Shown here: piece by piece, positions 18,301 to 27,941 of the stretch
How the letters are laid out: every line of letters begins with the position of its first letter
Position numbering within the stretch: position 1 is the stretch's first letter
DNA from: Terriglobus aquaticus
GTDB lineage: Bacteria; Acidobacteriota; Terriglobia; Terriglobales; Acidobacteriaceae
Length of the DNA: 64,000 nucleotides
Assembly: GCF_025685415.1 (NCBI RefSeq)
Contig: NZ_JAGSYB010000001.1
Coordinates: 2,294,001 to 2,358,000 of the forward strand
Direction: 5' to 3'
Position numbers and translations under genes: made by a program
Notes under the pieces: model-generated
Told to the model about the DNA's origin: nothing
Databases searched by the model: none
The model's input: the letters and a program-made list of their open reading frames with translations, nothing else

Positions 18301-19571
18301 GCATGCTCTCCTTCGCAGGCGCGCGCCACCGCAGGCAAGGAAACCTCAGACAGGCTTACCTCAGACAGGCGAGAGTTCTTTGCCTTGCTGGTGGCCGTCG
18401 CTTTGACAGGCTGTTGTTCCAGAATGCGCGCGATGCGTTCCGTCCCCTGCGGCAGGTCATAGTGCTGCAGTAGCGCGGCCCGTGCACGCCTGCCTGCTTC
18501 GAGTACTTCGTCGCGATGTTCCGCCAAGTGAAGCAGGAGGCGTGTCAGCCCGGCGTGGTCGCCGCCGTCCACCTGCCAACCGCAGCCATGTTCGCGAATG
18601 TGCAGCGCCGGTGTGGCATCAGGCGGTCCCACAAACAGGATGGGCCGCCCGGACGCCATGATGCCGTACACCTTGCTCGGCACCACCAGGCCCGAACATG
18701 CGCTGTCCTGTAGCACCAGCCCGATGTCGCCCAGCGCAAGGCCTTCGCTCAGCCGGTCGCGCGGCACATAGCCGCGTTCCTCCAGCGAGTGAATGTCGTA
18801 CACCGCGAGGTATTGCTTCAGCTCTTGGCGACGTCCTCCACCACCGACAAAGATGAAGCGAAAACGCGGATCCCCGCTCAGCGTCAACATGCTTTGCTGC
18901 AGCGTCTTCACTTCGTGCGCCAGGCCCAGATTTCCTGAGTACAGCAGGACCAGTTCCCGCGACGACCCGGGCCGTTCCATGGGCATAATCGCCGCGCTGT
19001 TGGACCAGTTCTCTGCGATGTGGATGTGCTCGGCAGGAATGCCACGGCGCACCAGCCGCAGCTTCATGCACCGGCCCAGGGAAACAATGCCGTCCGCGTG
19101 CCTGCGCGCGCTGTCCGCGACCGCTCCCACAACGCGGTCGATCACGCCGCCTGGCGCTACCTTGCCCAGCTCGGTTGCAACATCGGGATAGATGTCCTGC
19201 TCCCAGATGTAGTGCCGCGATCCACGCAGGGTCTTGGTCACCTGCCCGACCATTGCGATCAGCGGCGGTGTCGTCAGCGATACCACTACGTCCATGCGCG
19301 GCAGGCTGAGAACGCGAAGAAAGGCGAGCGGATAAAAGCTGACGTAAGAGAAGAAGCGCTGCAGCTTTCCGCGCGAAAACGCCAGGCTGCTCAACCGGTG
19401 GACCGTTACGGGAGGCGCGTCCGTCGCAGCCGCCTCGGCATACCCGCCACGGCTGGAGACCACGTGGACCTCGTGCCCGCGATGCGCCAGCGCGGTAGTC
19501 AGATCGGTGAGCTGCTGGCTCGTCGCGGAGGAGTCGGGCCAGAAGAATTGATTGATGAACAGCATCTTCAT
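18297..19571 (-). CDS. Glycosyltransferase family 4 (WcaI/WbuB-like)
   Basis: 424 residues from ATG 19571, preceded by GAGGTGG and overlapping the acetyltransferase stop by four bases; the frame is open further upstream, but that part only shadows the preceding gene. MLFINQFFWPDSSATSQQLTDL is split here only by position: FINQFFWPDSSATSQQL at the N-terminus is typical of the WbuB/WcaI type. LLYSGNLGLAHEVKTL and SKVYGIMASGRPILFVG supply the C-terminal donor site. A predicted amphipathic stretch near YIWEQDIYPDVA is also characteristic. It probably adds a sugar to the lipid-linked intermediate. The Lys/Ser-rich C-terminal tail, including a LSEVSLSEVSL direct repeat, is unusual. Confidence 0.9.
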   Translation of the reverse strand: MKMLFINQFFWPDSSATSQQLTDLTTALAHRGHEVHVVSSRGGYAEAAATDAPPVTVHRLSSLAFSRGKLQRFFSYVSFYPLAFLRVLSLPRMDVVVSLTTPPLIAMVGQVTKTLRGSRHYIWEQDIYPDVATELGKVAPGGVIDRVVGAVADSARRHADGIVSLGRCMKLRLVRRGIPAEHIHIAENWSNSAAIMPMERPGSSRELVLLYSGNLGLAHEVKTLQQSMLTLSGDPRFRFIFVGGGGRRQELKQYLAVYDIHSLEERGYVPRDRLSEGLALGDIGLVLQDSACSGLVVPSKVYGIMASGRPILFVGPPDATPALHIREHGCGWQVDGGDHAGLTRLLLHLAEHRDEVLEAGRRARAALLQHYDLPQGTERIARILEQQPVKATATSKAKNSRLSEVSLSEVSLPAVARACEGEHA

Positions 19572-20152
19572 CGCGCCACCTCGTTTCGGGCCGGAACGGT
19601 TTGCTTCAGCACACGCCGCCGGACAAACGTAGCTGGGTTGCCGGCAAAGATTTGGTAATCCGGCACAACGCCAGTGACCACTGCTCCGGCAGCAGCCACG
19701 GCACACACACCGAGCGTTGCGCCGGGACCGAGAACGCTCTTCGCCCCTGCCCACGACCCATCCATACAGAGCACAGGAGCGATACGCAGGCCAAACGCCG
19801 GGTCGCTCCAGTCGTGATTGCCGGTGCAAAGATACGTGCCCTGCGATAGGCAAACGTTGCTGCCGATGCGCACCGTGGTCAGATTGTCGATCCAGCAGTC
19901 CTCGCCGATCCAGGTGTGGTCTCCGACCACCAGAAACCAGGGATACTTCACGCGCACGCCTGGCTTGATCACCACGCCGTTGCCGATCACCGCACCGAAT
20001 AGGCGCAGCAGACTTACCCGGAGTCCGGAGCTCGGCAGGCCCGATCGAGTAGCTCGATAGCCCACCATCAACCACAGAGCGCGCTTCCAAAACGGTCCAG
20101 GCTCGTACCAGGCGTTGTCGTAGCTCGAGAGTCGAACATCGCAAAGGTTCAC
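19568..20152 (-). CDS. Hexapeptide-repeat acetyltransferase (WcaF-like)
   Basis: 194 residues starting with GTG at 20152, which overlaps the stop of the upstream gene (GTGA) and has GGAGG six bases ahead. The protein begins VNLCDVRLSSYDNAWYEPG, the usual start of WcaF-type enzymes. A left-handed parallel beta-helix follows (about 65-175: IGNGVVIKPGVRVKYPWFL, IGEDCWIDNLTTVRIGSNVC) with the LCTGNHDWSDPAF active-site loop that carries the catalytic His. It would O-acetylate a sugar of the polysaccharide repeat using acetyl-CoA. It sits between two glycosyltransferases with overlaps on both sides. Confidence 0.9.
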   Translation of the reverse strand: MNLCDVRLSSYDNAWYEPGPFWKRALWLMVGYRATRSGLPSSGLRVSLLRLFGAVIGNGVVIKPGVRVKYPWFLVVGDHTWIGEDCWIDNLTTVRIGSNVCLSQGTYLCTGNHDWSDPAFGLRIAPVLCMDGSWAGAKSVLGPGATLGVCAVAAAGAVVTGVVPDYQIFAGNPATFVRRRVLKQTVPARNEVAR

Positions 20153-21378
20153 TGCAGCACCTCCACGCTGGCCGGCAGGGAGGCCCCGCCCAGCCACAGG
20201 TACACTTCGGCCATCTGGCGCGCGATCGCAGACCACGCGTACCGCCGCAGCACCAGGTCACGGCCGCGTTGACCGGCTTGCGCGTTCATCGATCTCGTCT
20301 GGCTAAGCACGGATCTCAGGACGTCGCTCAAGACGTCTTTACGCGGCTCTGTCAGCCATCCACACTGGCCGGTTTCGATCTCCGGCATGTTGCACTGCGG
20401 AGTTGCAATCACGGGCGTGCCAGAGCCCAACGCTTCCAGGATAGCCACGCTGAAGCCTTCGGAATGCGACGGCAGAACGAAGCATTCCGCGGCGCAGAGA
20501 GCCGCCCACTTCAGCCGGCCCTGCAGCATGCCGGTGAACGTGACGGAACCGCGCGCGCACTGTGCCGCCGCAAGAGCGTGCAGCGCGAGTTCATATCCGG
20601 GCTCGCCCGCACCAGCGATCACCAGGTGAGCGTCGGGACATTCGGCCTGCACCCGCGGCCACGCACGCAGCAACACGTCCGCGGCTTTCTTCGGGTGCAG
20701 CCGGCTTAGAAAGAGCACAATGCGCCTGTCCCGCAGTTCCGGATAAATCGCGAAAAAGTGCGCTGCCGCAACATCGCCTGGAACTTCCACTCCATTGGGC
20801 ACAACGATAACCGGCACATCTCGGGTGATGGCGCGGTAGCTTTCCGCCTCAGACCGTGTCAGCGCATGCAGGCACGCGGCTCCTCGCAGCACGCGGTGTT
20901 CGATCAGCGCGGCATAGCACTGTTTGCGGAATCGATGCTGCCGCAGCGACCACGGCTCCAGCATGCCGTGCGCGGCCACACACAACGGTTTGCCGGCGTA
21001 GCGGGCTGCACGCAATGCAACGTGCGACGCCGCAGTCCACAAGCCGTGTACGTGCGCACCGTCGCAGAATCGCATCAGCTCCCGCATGTCCGCGTCGTGC
21101 CTGCCGCCCGGCAACCACGCTCCGCGCGCCCGGGGAAAGAAGTGGATCTGATCCGGTTCTGTCTGCCAAGGCACGGTTTGCTCATCCGCCCGGCACAGCG
21201 CGGCGATGGGAGCGTCCAGCCCGCTCCAGCGCAACGCGCGCGACAGCTCCGGAACGGCCGCGCTCACACCGCCATAGCGAGGATGGATATCGGTGAGCAC
21301 CTGCAGCCATGTGGCAGCTGTCGGGGCCGCGTCCGGAGCTTCGCAGGCATGGAGCCCGGTCTCGACCACGGCGTTCAT
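20149..21378 (-). CDS. Glycosyltransferase family 4
   Basis: 409 residues. N-terminal LQVLTDIHPRYGGVSAAVPEL carries the acceptor-side glycine loop (HPRYGGVS), CVAAHGMLEPWSLRQHRFRK is characteristic of a WcaL/PslH-like subgroup, and FLSRLHPKKAADVLLRAWP plus PSHSEGFSVAILEALGSGTP supply the donor-binding half with the EX7E pattern (E-GFSVAIL-E). It is predicted to be a cytoplasmic, retaining transferase for repeat-unit assembly. The start overlaps the previous gene by four bases (ATGA) and the end overlaps the acetyltransferase start, showing translational coupling. The sugar is unknown. Confidence 0.9.
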   Translation of the reverse strand: MNAVVETGLHACEAPDAAPTAATWLQVLTDIHPRYGGVSAAVPELSRALRWSGLDAPIAALCRADEQTVPWQTEPDQIHFFPRARGAWLPGGRHDADMRELMRFCDGAHVHGLWTAASHVALRAARYAGKPLCVAAHGMLEPWSLRQHRFRKQCYAALIEHRVLRGAACLHALTRSEAESYRAITRDVPVIVVPNGVEVPGDVAAAHFFAIYPELRDRRIVLFLSRLHPKKAADVLLRAWPRVQAECPDAHLVIAGAGEPGYELALHALAAAQCARGSVTFTGMLQGRLKWAALCAAECFVLPSHSEGFSVAILEALGSGTPVIATPQCNMPEIETGQCGWLTEPRKDVLSDVLRSVLSQTRSMNAQAGQRGRDLVLRRYAWSAIARQMAEVYLWLGGASLPASVEVLQ

Positions 21379-22586
21379 AGCGCCTCCTCCTGCGGCCAGC
21401 GCTGAGCGTGTGCCTGGATGCGATCGACCACGCTCGCAACTTCAAGCCCAAAACGCCATGGGCTGAAGTCCCGGATACGCTCGCGCGCTGCCCGCGCCAT
21501 CGCTGCACGGGTTGCCGGCGTATGCTGCGCCATGCGGTGCAACGCCAGGGTGAGCGCAGGCTCGTTCCCGACGGGAACGATCTCGCCACATCCGCTATCC
21601 CGCAGCAGGTCGTTAGCGCATCCGCAATGGTCGGTCGCGATCACCGGCAGCCCGGATGCCATCGCCTCGTTGACAACCAGTCCCCACGGCTCGCGCGTGC
21701 TTGCCAGAACGAATGCACTCGCAAACGCATACAGCGGCAGGAGCTGCTTTGCAGTACAAAGTCCGGTGATGCGGACAGAGTCCCCGATCTCCGAACGGGA
21801 GAGCGTCTCTTCCAGCAAGAGGCGCTCCGGCCCATCACCCGCCAACACCAGGTCCCACGTGCCGCCCTCTGCACGGTACTGCAGCCACGCTCGCAACAGG
21901 CCCGCCACGTTCTTCTCGGGTGCGAGCCGGCCGACGTAGAGAAAGTAGCGTTCCCGCAGATTGTGCTGCTGCGCGGACGAGGCACGGCGTGCCTCCGCCG
22001 CTCCCGCTGCGAAGTAGTCGTTGTCCACTACGTCATAGAAGCGTGAAACACTCTCCGGCGCGAAGCCAAGCTGCCGCAGGTATTCCGCGTGGTCGCGCCC
22101 TCCAACCACGGCACGATCAAACAGGGCGCGCAGCATAAGGCGTTTCAGCAGTTCCCGACCCGGACGCCGCGCGTGGTCATAGGCCGCACTCTCCGTCATC
22201 AGGATGCTGATACGACCGTGCAGGCGCGCCCACAGCGCCGCTGCGATGCCAGGCAGCGTGTAGTATCCGGGCACCAACACCGCCTCCGGGTTCAGCCGGT
22301 CCAGTTGACGCCACAGCATCCACGCCAGCTTCCAGTGGTTCGCGGTCGACCAGTTCCCTTCCGGCATCAGTGTGGTCACCGGCAGGTCGCCGGGCAGATC
22401 GGCGCGGAACTTCAATCCCGCATGCACACCTACGCCACCGACCAGTTCCACTCCACTCACGCGTCCGCTGAGGGTAGGTGCAGAACACAGGCCCTGCATT
22501 CGCGCCACGTGGTAGGGGTACCAATCGATCCAGATCACCGCGACGCGGCACGCCCCGCCACCGCCGCTCTGTTTGAGATCAGGCAT
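21375..22586 (-). CDS. Glycosyltransferase family 4
   Basis: 403 residues from ATG 22586, chosen because GAGGAGG lies seven bases upstream; the frame could begin ten codons earlier. N-terminal VAVIWIDWYPYHVARMQGL is followed by LVPGYYTLPGIAAALWARL, and the C-terminal half has LYVGRLAPEKNVAGLLRAW and ASTREPWGLVVNEAMASGLP, the EX7E donor-site motif. It resembles GT4 enzymes that act on glucuronic acid- or mannose-containing intermediates, but specificity cannot be read. It overlaps the polymerase gene by eight bases and the next transferase by four. Confidence 0.9.
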   Translation of the reverse strand: MPDLKQSGGGGACRVAVIWIDWYPYHVARMQGLCSAPTLSGRVSGVELVGGVGVHAGLKFRADLPGDLPVTTLMPEGNWSTANHWKLAWMLWRQLDRLNPEAVLVPGYYTLPGIAAALWARLHGRISILMTESAAYDHARRPGRELLKRLMLRALFDRAVVGGRDHAEYLRQLGFAPESVSRFYDVVDNDYFAAGAAEARRASSAQQHNLRERYFLYVGRLAPEKNVAGLLRAWLQYRAEGGTWDLVLAGDGPERLLLEETLSRSEIGDSVRITGLCTAKQLLPLYAFASAFVLASTREPWGLVVNEAMASGLPVIATDHCGCANDLLRDSGCGEIVPVGNEPALTLALHRMAQHTPATRAAMARAARERIRDFSPWRFGLEVASVVDRIQAHAQRWPQEEAL

Positions 22587-23934
22587 GCTGGACCTCCTCA
22601 TGCCTGATCGCCGCAAGGCGACTGCGAGTTCCCGGGGCGGGTTCGCCGGCGGAGCGGTCTTCGCGAGCTGCCCAGCGCCACGCCAGCCATGAAGGAATGA
22701 CCAATTCCAGCGTGCGAAAGATCACGGCTTCCATCGTTTGCATCACCAGGTAAATCGACAACGCGGCAAGCGCGGTGTAGAACCCCATCCAAGGTCCCTG
22801 CTCCGTGATCGATTTATGCCAGACCGCACCGTAGCACCAGCCGATCAGGCCAAAGAGCGGAACCGCCAGCCACCAAACCTCCAGCCACAGATCGGCGATG
22901 ATGCCGGGTGCCGAACCCGGAGCGCCATTCCATCCCAGCGCATCGCCGAAGCCTTCGCCTGTGCCGGCGTTGTACAACAGTTCCGGCACACCGAAATCCG
23001 CGTACTTGTTGGGCCAGATCGAGGTAGGCACCGGACGCACAAAGATTTGTGCAAGATACCGGCGCATCCAGAAGTAGTGGTCGCGCTGCTCCGCGCTCAA
23101 CACGGCACCGCTGCCGTAGATGTACTCGTTCCCGGACTGCGGCTTTTCGAGGATGTCACTGACATCGCTGGTCATCTCGCGATCCGACCCGAGATAGATG
23201 TTCTGGCGATTGGTGACCAGCAGAAGCACAAAGAAAGCAAGAGTTCCTGCAATCGCAGCGGACGCCAGAATGGGCGGTCGCGTGCCGCGTGGAAGATACC
23301 AACTGAGCAGCGCAATGACCGCCAGGCCAAACGTGGGGCCGCGCCGCCCCATCAGCAGCGCGCTCGCCAACCATGGCAGGGCGAAGCCGGCGATCAGCAG
23401 GAACGACGGCAGCCGTGGAGCTCCGCTCGCTCGCGCCATCACCGCTAACGAAACACCGATCAGCAGCAGCATTGCGCCATCGCGCACATACCCGTTGTCA
23501 TCCCAGCCGCCGCTGTAGGCCGCACTGAAGGCATTGCGAAAGCCGCCCACGTTGATGATCGTGACCATCCAGCACGACAGGCCGACCGTCCCCAGCACCC
23601 CAGAGGAAATGAGTAACCGCTTCTGCATGCGAGTTGGTATCGGCGCCGATGCAGGATCCGCTGGCCGTGCGCGCGTGCCGGCCAGCAGACATCCGCATAT
23701 GCACGCCACGGTGCCCAGCAGGTACAGCGTTTGCACATGGACCAACTGGTCGCGGTCAAAGAACGCATCCAGGCCGCCGCTGCTCAGCAGCTTGAACGGC
23801 ATCCACGCATACAGCACGCCCATCATCGGCGCCAGCAGAAACATGGGGTGCAGGATGTCGCGACTACCGTCGTAGGCAACGGCCATGCCGAGCACCAGCA
23901 CAACTGCGGTACAGCACAGCAGAAGCTCAAACAT
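22579..23934 (-). CDS. Polysaccharide repeat-unit polymerase (Wzy-like membrane protein)
   Basis: 451 residues with about ten to twelve hydrophobic segments (for example LLCCTAVVLVLGMAVAY at the start and SAAIAGTLAFFVLLLVTN in the middle). A large extracytoplasmic region (about 270-340) contains SAEQRDHYFWMRRYLAQIF and RPVPTSIWPNKYADFG. The PxxxWPxKY-like element and late GxxxGY/W region resemble O-antigen and exopolysaccharide polymerases. Wzy-type proteins join lipid-linked repeat units in the periplasm. Sequence conservation in this family is low, so the call leans on topology and on position between flippase and glycosyltransferases; it overlaps both neighbours by eight bases. Confidence 0.8.
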   Translation of the reverse strand: MFELLLCCTAVVLVLGMAVAYDGSRDILHPMFLLAPMMGVLYAWMPFKLLSSGGLDAFFDRDQLVHVQTLYLLGTVACICGCLLAGTRARPADPASAPIPTRMQKRLLISSGVLGTVGLSCWMVTIINVGGFRNAFSAAYSGGWDDNGYVRDGAMLLLIGVSLAVMARASGAPRLPSFLLIAGFALPWLASALLMGRRGPTFGLAVIALLSWYLPRGTRPPILASAAIAGTLAFFVLLLVTNRQNIYLGSDREMTSDVSDILEKPQSGNEYIYGSGAVLSAEQRDHYFWMRRYLAQIFVRPVPTSIWPNKYADFGVPELLYNAGTGEGFGDALGWNGAPGSAPGIIADLWLEVWWLAVPLFGLIGWCYGAVWHKSITEQGPWMGFYTALAALSIYLVMQTMEAVIFRTLELVIPSWLAWRWAAREDRSAGEPAPGTRSRLAAIRHEEVQHA

Positions 23935-25567
23935 GCGCGCGCTCCTTCTGCCGGATGCGAAACACGCGATCCCGCACTTCCAGCAGTGCCGACCGGGATG
24001 GAATCCAGTGATGCCGTTTGCCTAGTGCCGCCAGCCATAACAGTTGCATTGCCGCCAGCAGGATCATGCAAACCGTGAGCGGACCGGTGTACCGCGGCTG
24101 CCACGCGCGAAGCAGCGCCAAGCCTGCTAGAACGCTGGCGCCAAGAGACCCGAGATAATACGCGGTACGCATCCCCGCTGGAACATGATCCTTGCGCTGC
24201 AGCGAAGTGAGAACCAGCGTGGCCGAAATCAGGTGCGCCGCCAGCAGGATCGCCAAGCCTTGCCACGCTCCGCCTCCATGGAAGAGCAGCAGCGTCGCAG
24301 CAGCTCCCACGCACACCGCCCAAGCCGTGTTGATCAGGCCGGCCCACCGAATGTCCACAATGGTCAGCCGCGCCGAAGCGGGAGCGTTGCTCATGTGTGC
24401 CACCGCCAAGGCCAGCGCCACCGCCAACGCACCCTGCGCGGAAACATACGTGCGGCCATACAACAGCCGGAGCGCCCACGGAGCGATCACAATTCCAACA
24501 CACGCGATGCCGAGCCCGACCGCACTGGAAGCGAAGCTGGCCAGCGCCATGACGCGATGCTGTGATCGCTGCTGCGCCGCAGAATCCATCTCTTCCGGCG
24601 CAGCCATCACGGCATAGCTGCCCTCGGTGAGCAGGCCCGGCACCACGCCTGCCAGGTTGCGCATCTGGCTGGCAATGGCGAAGAACCCCACCTGCACCAG
24701 AGTGCGGTCCGAGCGCGCGATCAGCGTAGTCAGCCACCAGCCCGCCAGGTTCGCCGCGACCATGCCGGAAAGCTGCACCGTGCCGAAGCCCCACACCTCC
24801 CGCAGCATAGTGCATAGCCGGCCTCGCCGGCTCACTTTGCCACGCAAAGCGAGCGTTCTGTTCAGCAAGAGGCACACGGCAACCGCCGCGAAACATACAC
24901 CTGCCTGCAACAGCACCATGCGTGCAGCGCTGCCCTGCCGCGCAGCCATCGGCAGAGCCAACAGAAGGCCTGCCCCTACCAGTACCGACAGCAGCAGCAG
25001 CGCGGCCACACGCCGCTGGCCTACAAAGAAACCCCGCGCGCACTCCAGAACAATCATGCCCGCGGCAGACAACGAAGCCCACCGCAACAGCCCCGCAAGG
25101 CCGGGCTTTTGCAACAGGTGTGCCAACGGCACCGCGCCCGCCCACAATGCAGCGGTCGCCATCGCGGCCGAAACCAGCGCCACAACCGCCAGCGCGCGAG
25201 CGAGCGATCCGTACTCGTGCGAGCTATGGGGATATTTGCCGGAGAAACGCGTCGCGGTGGCACCTATGCCGCCCGCCGCATAGGTGCTCACGTTATTCGC
25301 TGTGCTGATCGCCAGCGAGTACGAACCGAACACCGCCGCGCCGCCCAGGCGTGCCGCCAACACGTTGGCTAGCAGACCGGTTCCGCGCTCGACCATCAAG
25401 GCGGTGGTCAGAGCTGCTGTGCCTTCTACCCAGTGCTGCTTGGTAGCTGCCGACAGCGCGGGCACTGCCGGCATGGCAGCCGCCGGTTGCACAGCGCCGA
25501 TCGCCACGCCCGGACCCAACAACGGCTCGCTGACCGTTGCCTCCGCTACCGCTGCGCCGCCGATCAT
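23927..25567 (-). CDS. Repeat-unit flippase (Wzx/MurJ-type oligosaccharide exporter)
   Basis: 546 residues. After about 45 Ala/Pro/Val-rich residues there are twelve to fourteen hydrophobic helices; LTTALMVERGTGLLANVLAARLGGAAVFGSY covers the first helices with the RLGGAAVFGSYSLA pattern usual for Wzx, and later VAANLAGWWLTTLIARSDR and VGFFAIASQMRNLAGVVPG are typical MATE/MOP-superfamily segments. It would flip the lipid-linked repeat unit from cytoplasm to periplasm. The start overlaps the tyrosine-kinase stop by four bases, the end overlaps the polymerase by eight. The N-terminal Ala-rich extension is longer than usual. Confidence 0.87.
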   Translation of the reverse strand: MIGGAAVAEATVSEPLLGPGVAIGAVQPAAAMPAVPALSAATKQHWVEGTAALTTALMVERGTGLLANVLAARLGGAAVFGSYSLAISTANNVSTYAAGGIGATATRFSGKYPHSSHEYGSLARALAVVALVSAAMATAALWAGAVPLAHLLQKPGLAGLLRWASLSAAGMIVLECARGFFVGQRRVAALLLLSVLVGAGLLLALPMAARQGSAARMVLLQAGVCFAAVAVCLLLNRTLALRGKVSRRGRLCTMLREVWGFGTVQLSGMVAANLAGWWLTTLIARSDRTLVQVGFFAIASQMRNLAGVVPGLLTEGSYAVMAAPEEMDSAAQQRSQHRVMALASFASSAVGLGIACVGIVIAPWALRLLYGRTYVSAQGALAVALALAVAHMSNAPASARLTIVDIRWAGLINTAWAVCVGAAATLLLFHGGGAWQGLAILLAAHLISATLVLTSLQRKDHVPAGMRTAYYLGSLGASVLAGLALLRAWQPRYTGPLTVCMILLAAMQLLWLAALGKRHHWIPSRSALLEVRDRVFRIRQKERAHV

Positions 25568-27897
25568 GCGGCCGCCACCTTGCTGCCGTCCTCGTCACCT
25601 TGATAGCGCTCGTAGGACTTGTAATAGTCACGAAGACCTTCGCGCGTCGGCGTAAAGCTATTCAGGATGGTGCCCACGATCGGGATGCCGTCGCTGTCGA
25701 AGATGTCGCGAGCCGCCTGCGCTTGATCCACATCAGTTTCATGCGCGCGTACCACCAAGATGCCTCCGTCGCAACGGACCGCAAGCACGCGCGCATCGGC
25801 CATGTGCAGCATCGGCGGCGTGTCGACCAGGATGATGTCAAATTCAGTCCTTAGCCGGTTCAGCAGCTTCTCCACATTGGGCGAGTGCAACAGCTCCACG
25901 CTGTCTTCCGAGCCGCCGCCCGCCGGAATGATCGAGAGATTGTGGATCGGTGTTTGCCGGTACAAACTTCCTGGCGCGGCCTCCGTAACATCGATCTCGC
26001 CGCGCAAGAGGTTCCGCAGACCAAAGTCCATGCGCATGCCGAAGGACGCGTGCAACCTGGGCTTACGCAGATCGCCATCGATCAGCAGAATGCGCAGCCG
26101 TGTGCGACTCAACGCAACGCCCAGGTTCGACACCACGGTCGTTTTTCCTTCACCATCGCTTGCGCTGGACACCGCGTAGACCTTGCTCTTCTTCTGTGCG
26201 TCCGCCAGCAGCAGCGAGAATCCCGTGCTGCGGTAAGCCTCCGCGGTGATGGACGAGCGGTCCTCCCATCGTGTCAGCGCGACCGCTTCGCCCACCTGCG
26301 GCATAGCTGTGTCCGCAGTGCGCAGCGATGGCACTAGGCCGTACGACGGGCGCGTTCCCGCCACCGTGGTCCGCGTCGCGTGCGGAATCACGCCCAGTTC
26401 CTGCACCTGCAGCAGGGCCTGGGTTTCGCCCGGCAACCGGAACACGCGGCGTGTCCGGTCTCGGTACAGAAACATGCCCGCGCCCAACACACCCGCCAAG
26501 GCGAACCCGGCTGCTCCATCTGCGGTACGGTTCGGCGAAGCAGGATTTAAGGACGGGCGCGCCGGATCCACGATACGCACCGTAGAGCCCTGCATCGCCG
26601 AAGCGAAACCTGCCTCTTTCGCGCGCTGCAGCATGGTCTGGTACAACTGCTGCTCGCTCTCGAGCTCCCGCCGCAGCAGGCTCACTTGCGCAGCCTTTTG
26701 CAGGTCTGTCGAAACCGTCGCGAGTTGTGCGTTGTAGGCGGCCCTCAGCAGGTTCTCCCGATGCTGTGCCGCGGTCAGCTCGCTGCTTTCGCGGCTGGTG
26801 CTGCTGGACCGCGACGCCGCAAGGCCTTCCTCCGCTTCCTGGATCTGCGACCGCAAATGAATCACCTTCGGATTCTGTTCGGTCAAGGGCGGAACGATCT
26901 CCGCCAGCTTTCCGCGCAGCTCTGCCAAGCGCGTTTCGTATTGCCGATAGGTAGGGCTGTCCTGCACGCCGGGCAGGCTGTCGATGGCTGCCGTGTGTGC
27001 AACCGCGATGTTCGCTTCGCGCTGCATACGATCTGCCTGCGCCTTGACCAGCTCCTCTTGCAGCTCGCGCAGCCGCTCTTCACCTGTGCTGGAAGTCTCC
27101 TGGCTTAACATCAGGCCGTTGCCGCCCACGGCTGCTTGCAGCTTGCGTTGCGATTCCTCTGCCTTTGCTTTCACGTCAGCCAGTTGACGGGTCAGCCACG
27201 CGCTGGTCTTCTGTGCCTCCTCGGCCCGGGTCTCGATGTCTTCGGTCTCGAATTCGCGGATCATCTGGTTGCAGAAACGCGCAGCAATATCGGGCCGGGT
27301 GGATTCACAGGAGAGCTCGACCAATCGCGTCATGCCCAGCGGCTTCACCTTGACCCGTTTGGAGGTGTCGCGAACCACATCTTCAAACCGCAGTTGCGAA
27401 TGTCCAGGTACGTGCAGGCGCTGCGCCGTTCGTTGCAGCACATCGGAGTTGGTTGGCGTGACACTCTCACCCTGCGCGAGCAGACTCTGAATGGTGCTGT
27501 CGATCAGCGTGTCGCTCTGCAGCAGCTTGATCTCCGTCTGCTGCTTCACCTCATTCGGCTCAGCGGTGCTTCCATCCGTGCGCGCCACGGCACGCATGTT
27601 CATAAAGTCGCCGTTCAATCCCTCGATGTCGACCGATGCGCGTGTGCGGTAGAGCGGCCGCTGCAGAAGCGAAAGCGCGAGCGCCACCACGCACCCGGCG
27701 ACTGCGCAGCTGAGAATCGCCATCCAGTGGCGACGCAGCACCTGCACGTACTCCATCAGAAGGCTCGACTTAGGATCTGCCGAGGGTACCGGGATTGCGC
27801 GTGCCGGTGCGGCGTCGCGGATCCGCGACGTGGGCGACAGAACAACGTGATTGGATTCTGAGGTAATGATCTCGCCCATCCTTGAGTTCCGCTTCAA
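25564..27897 (-). CDS. Polysaccharide co-polymerase with tyrosine autokinase (Wzc-type)
   Basis: 777 residues in one chain, as in proteobacterial Wzc. A Wzz domain begins near residue 48 (EYVQVLRRHWMAILSCAVAG, first membrane helix), followed by a long coiled-coil periplasmic part (about 180-430) and a second membrane helix near 470. The cytoplasmic BY-kinase has Walker A SDGEGKTT (about 578-585), Walker A' LLIDGDLRKP and Walker B IILVDTPP. The C-terminus carries a tyrosine cluster YYKSYERY, the usual autophosphorylation sites. It controls chain length and export. Start at 27897 is used; an ATG six codons later (27879) is equally possible. It overlaps the flippase by four bases. Confidence 0.94.
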   Translation of the reverse strand: MKRNSRMGEIITSESNHVVLSPTSRIRDAAPARAIPVPSADPKSSLLMEYVQVLRRHWMAILSCAVAGCVVALALSLLQRPLYRTRASVDIEGLNGDFMNMRAVARTDGSTAEPNEVKQQTEIKLLQSDTLIDSTIQSLLAQGESVTPTNSDVLQRTAQRLHVPGHSQLRFEDVVRDTSKRVKVKPLGMTRLVELSCESTRPDIAARFCNQMIREFETEDIETRAEEAQKTSAWLTRQLADVKAKAEESQRKLQAAVGGNGLMLSQETSSTGEERLRELQEELVKAQADRMQREANIAVAHTAAIDSLPGVQDSPTYRQYETRLAELRGKLAEIVPPLTEQNPKVIHLRSQIQEAEEGLAASRSSSTSRESSELTAAQHRENLLRAAYNAQLATVSTDLQKAAQVSLLRRELESEQQLYQTMLQRAKEAGFASAMQGSTVRIVDPARPSLNPASPNRTADGAAGFALAGVLGAGMFLYRDRTRRVFRLPGETQALLQVQELGVIPHATRTTVAGTRPSYGLVPSLRTADTAMPQVGEAVALTRWEDRSSITAEAYRSTGFSLLLADAQKKSKVYAVSSASDGEGKTTVVSNLGVALSRTRLRILLIDGDLRKPRLHASFGMRMDFGLRNLLRGEIDVTEAAPGSLYRQTPIHNLSIIPAGGGSEDSVELLHSPNVEKLLNRLRTEFDIILVDTPPMLHMADARVLAVRCDGGILVVRAHETDVDQAQAARDIFDSDGIPIVGTILNSFTPTREGLRDYYKSYERYQGDEDGSKVAAA

Positions 27898-27941
27898 TGT
27901 GTCGTCAGTTCAACGCCGTCTGTGCAACACCGCAAGGCGCA

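Noticed and set aside
19572-20261. N-terminal extension that would make the GT4 protein at 18297 654 residues long
   Set aside because: The extension lies across the acetyltransferase gene in another frame and is Arg/Cys-rich; the ATG at 19571 has a ribosome-binding site and a stop-start overlap.
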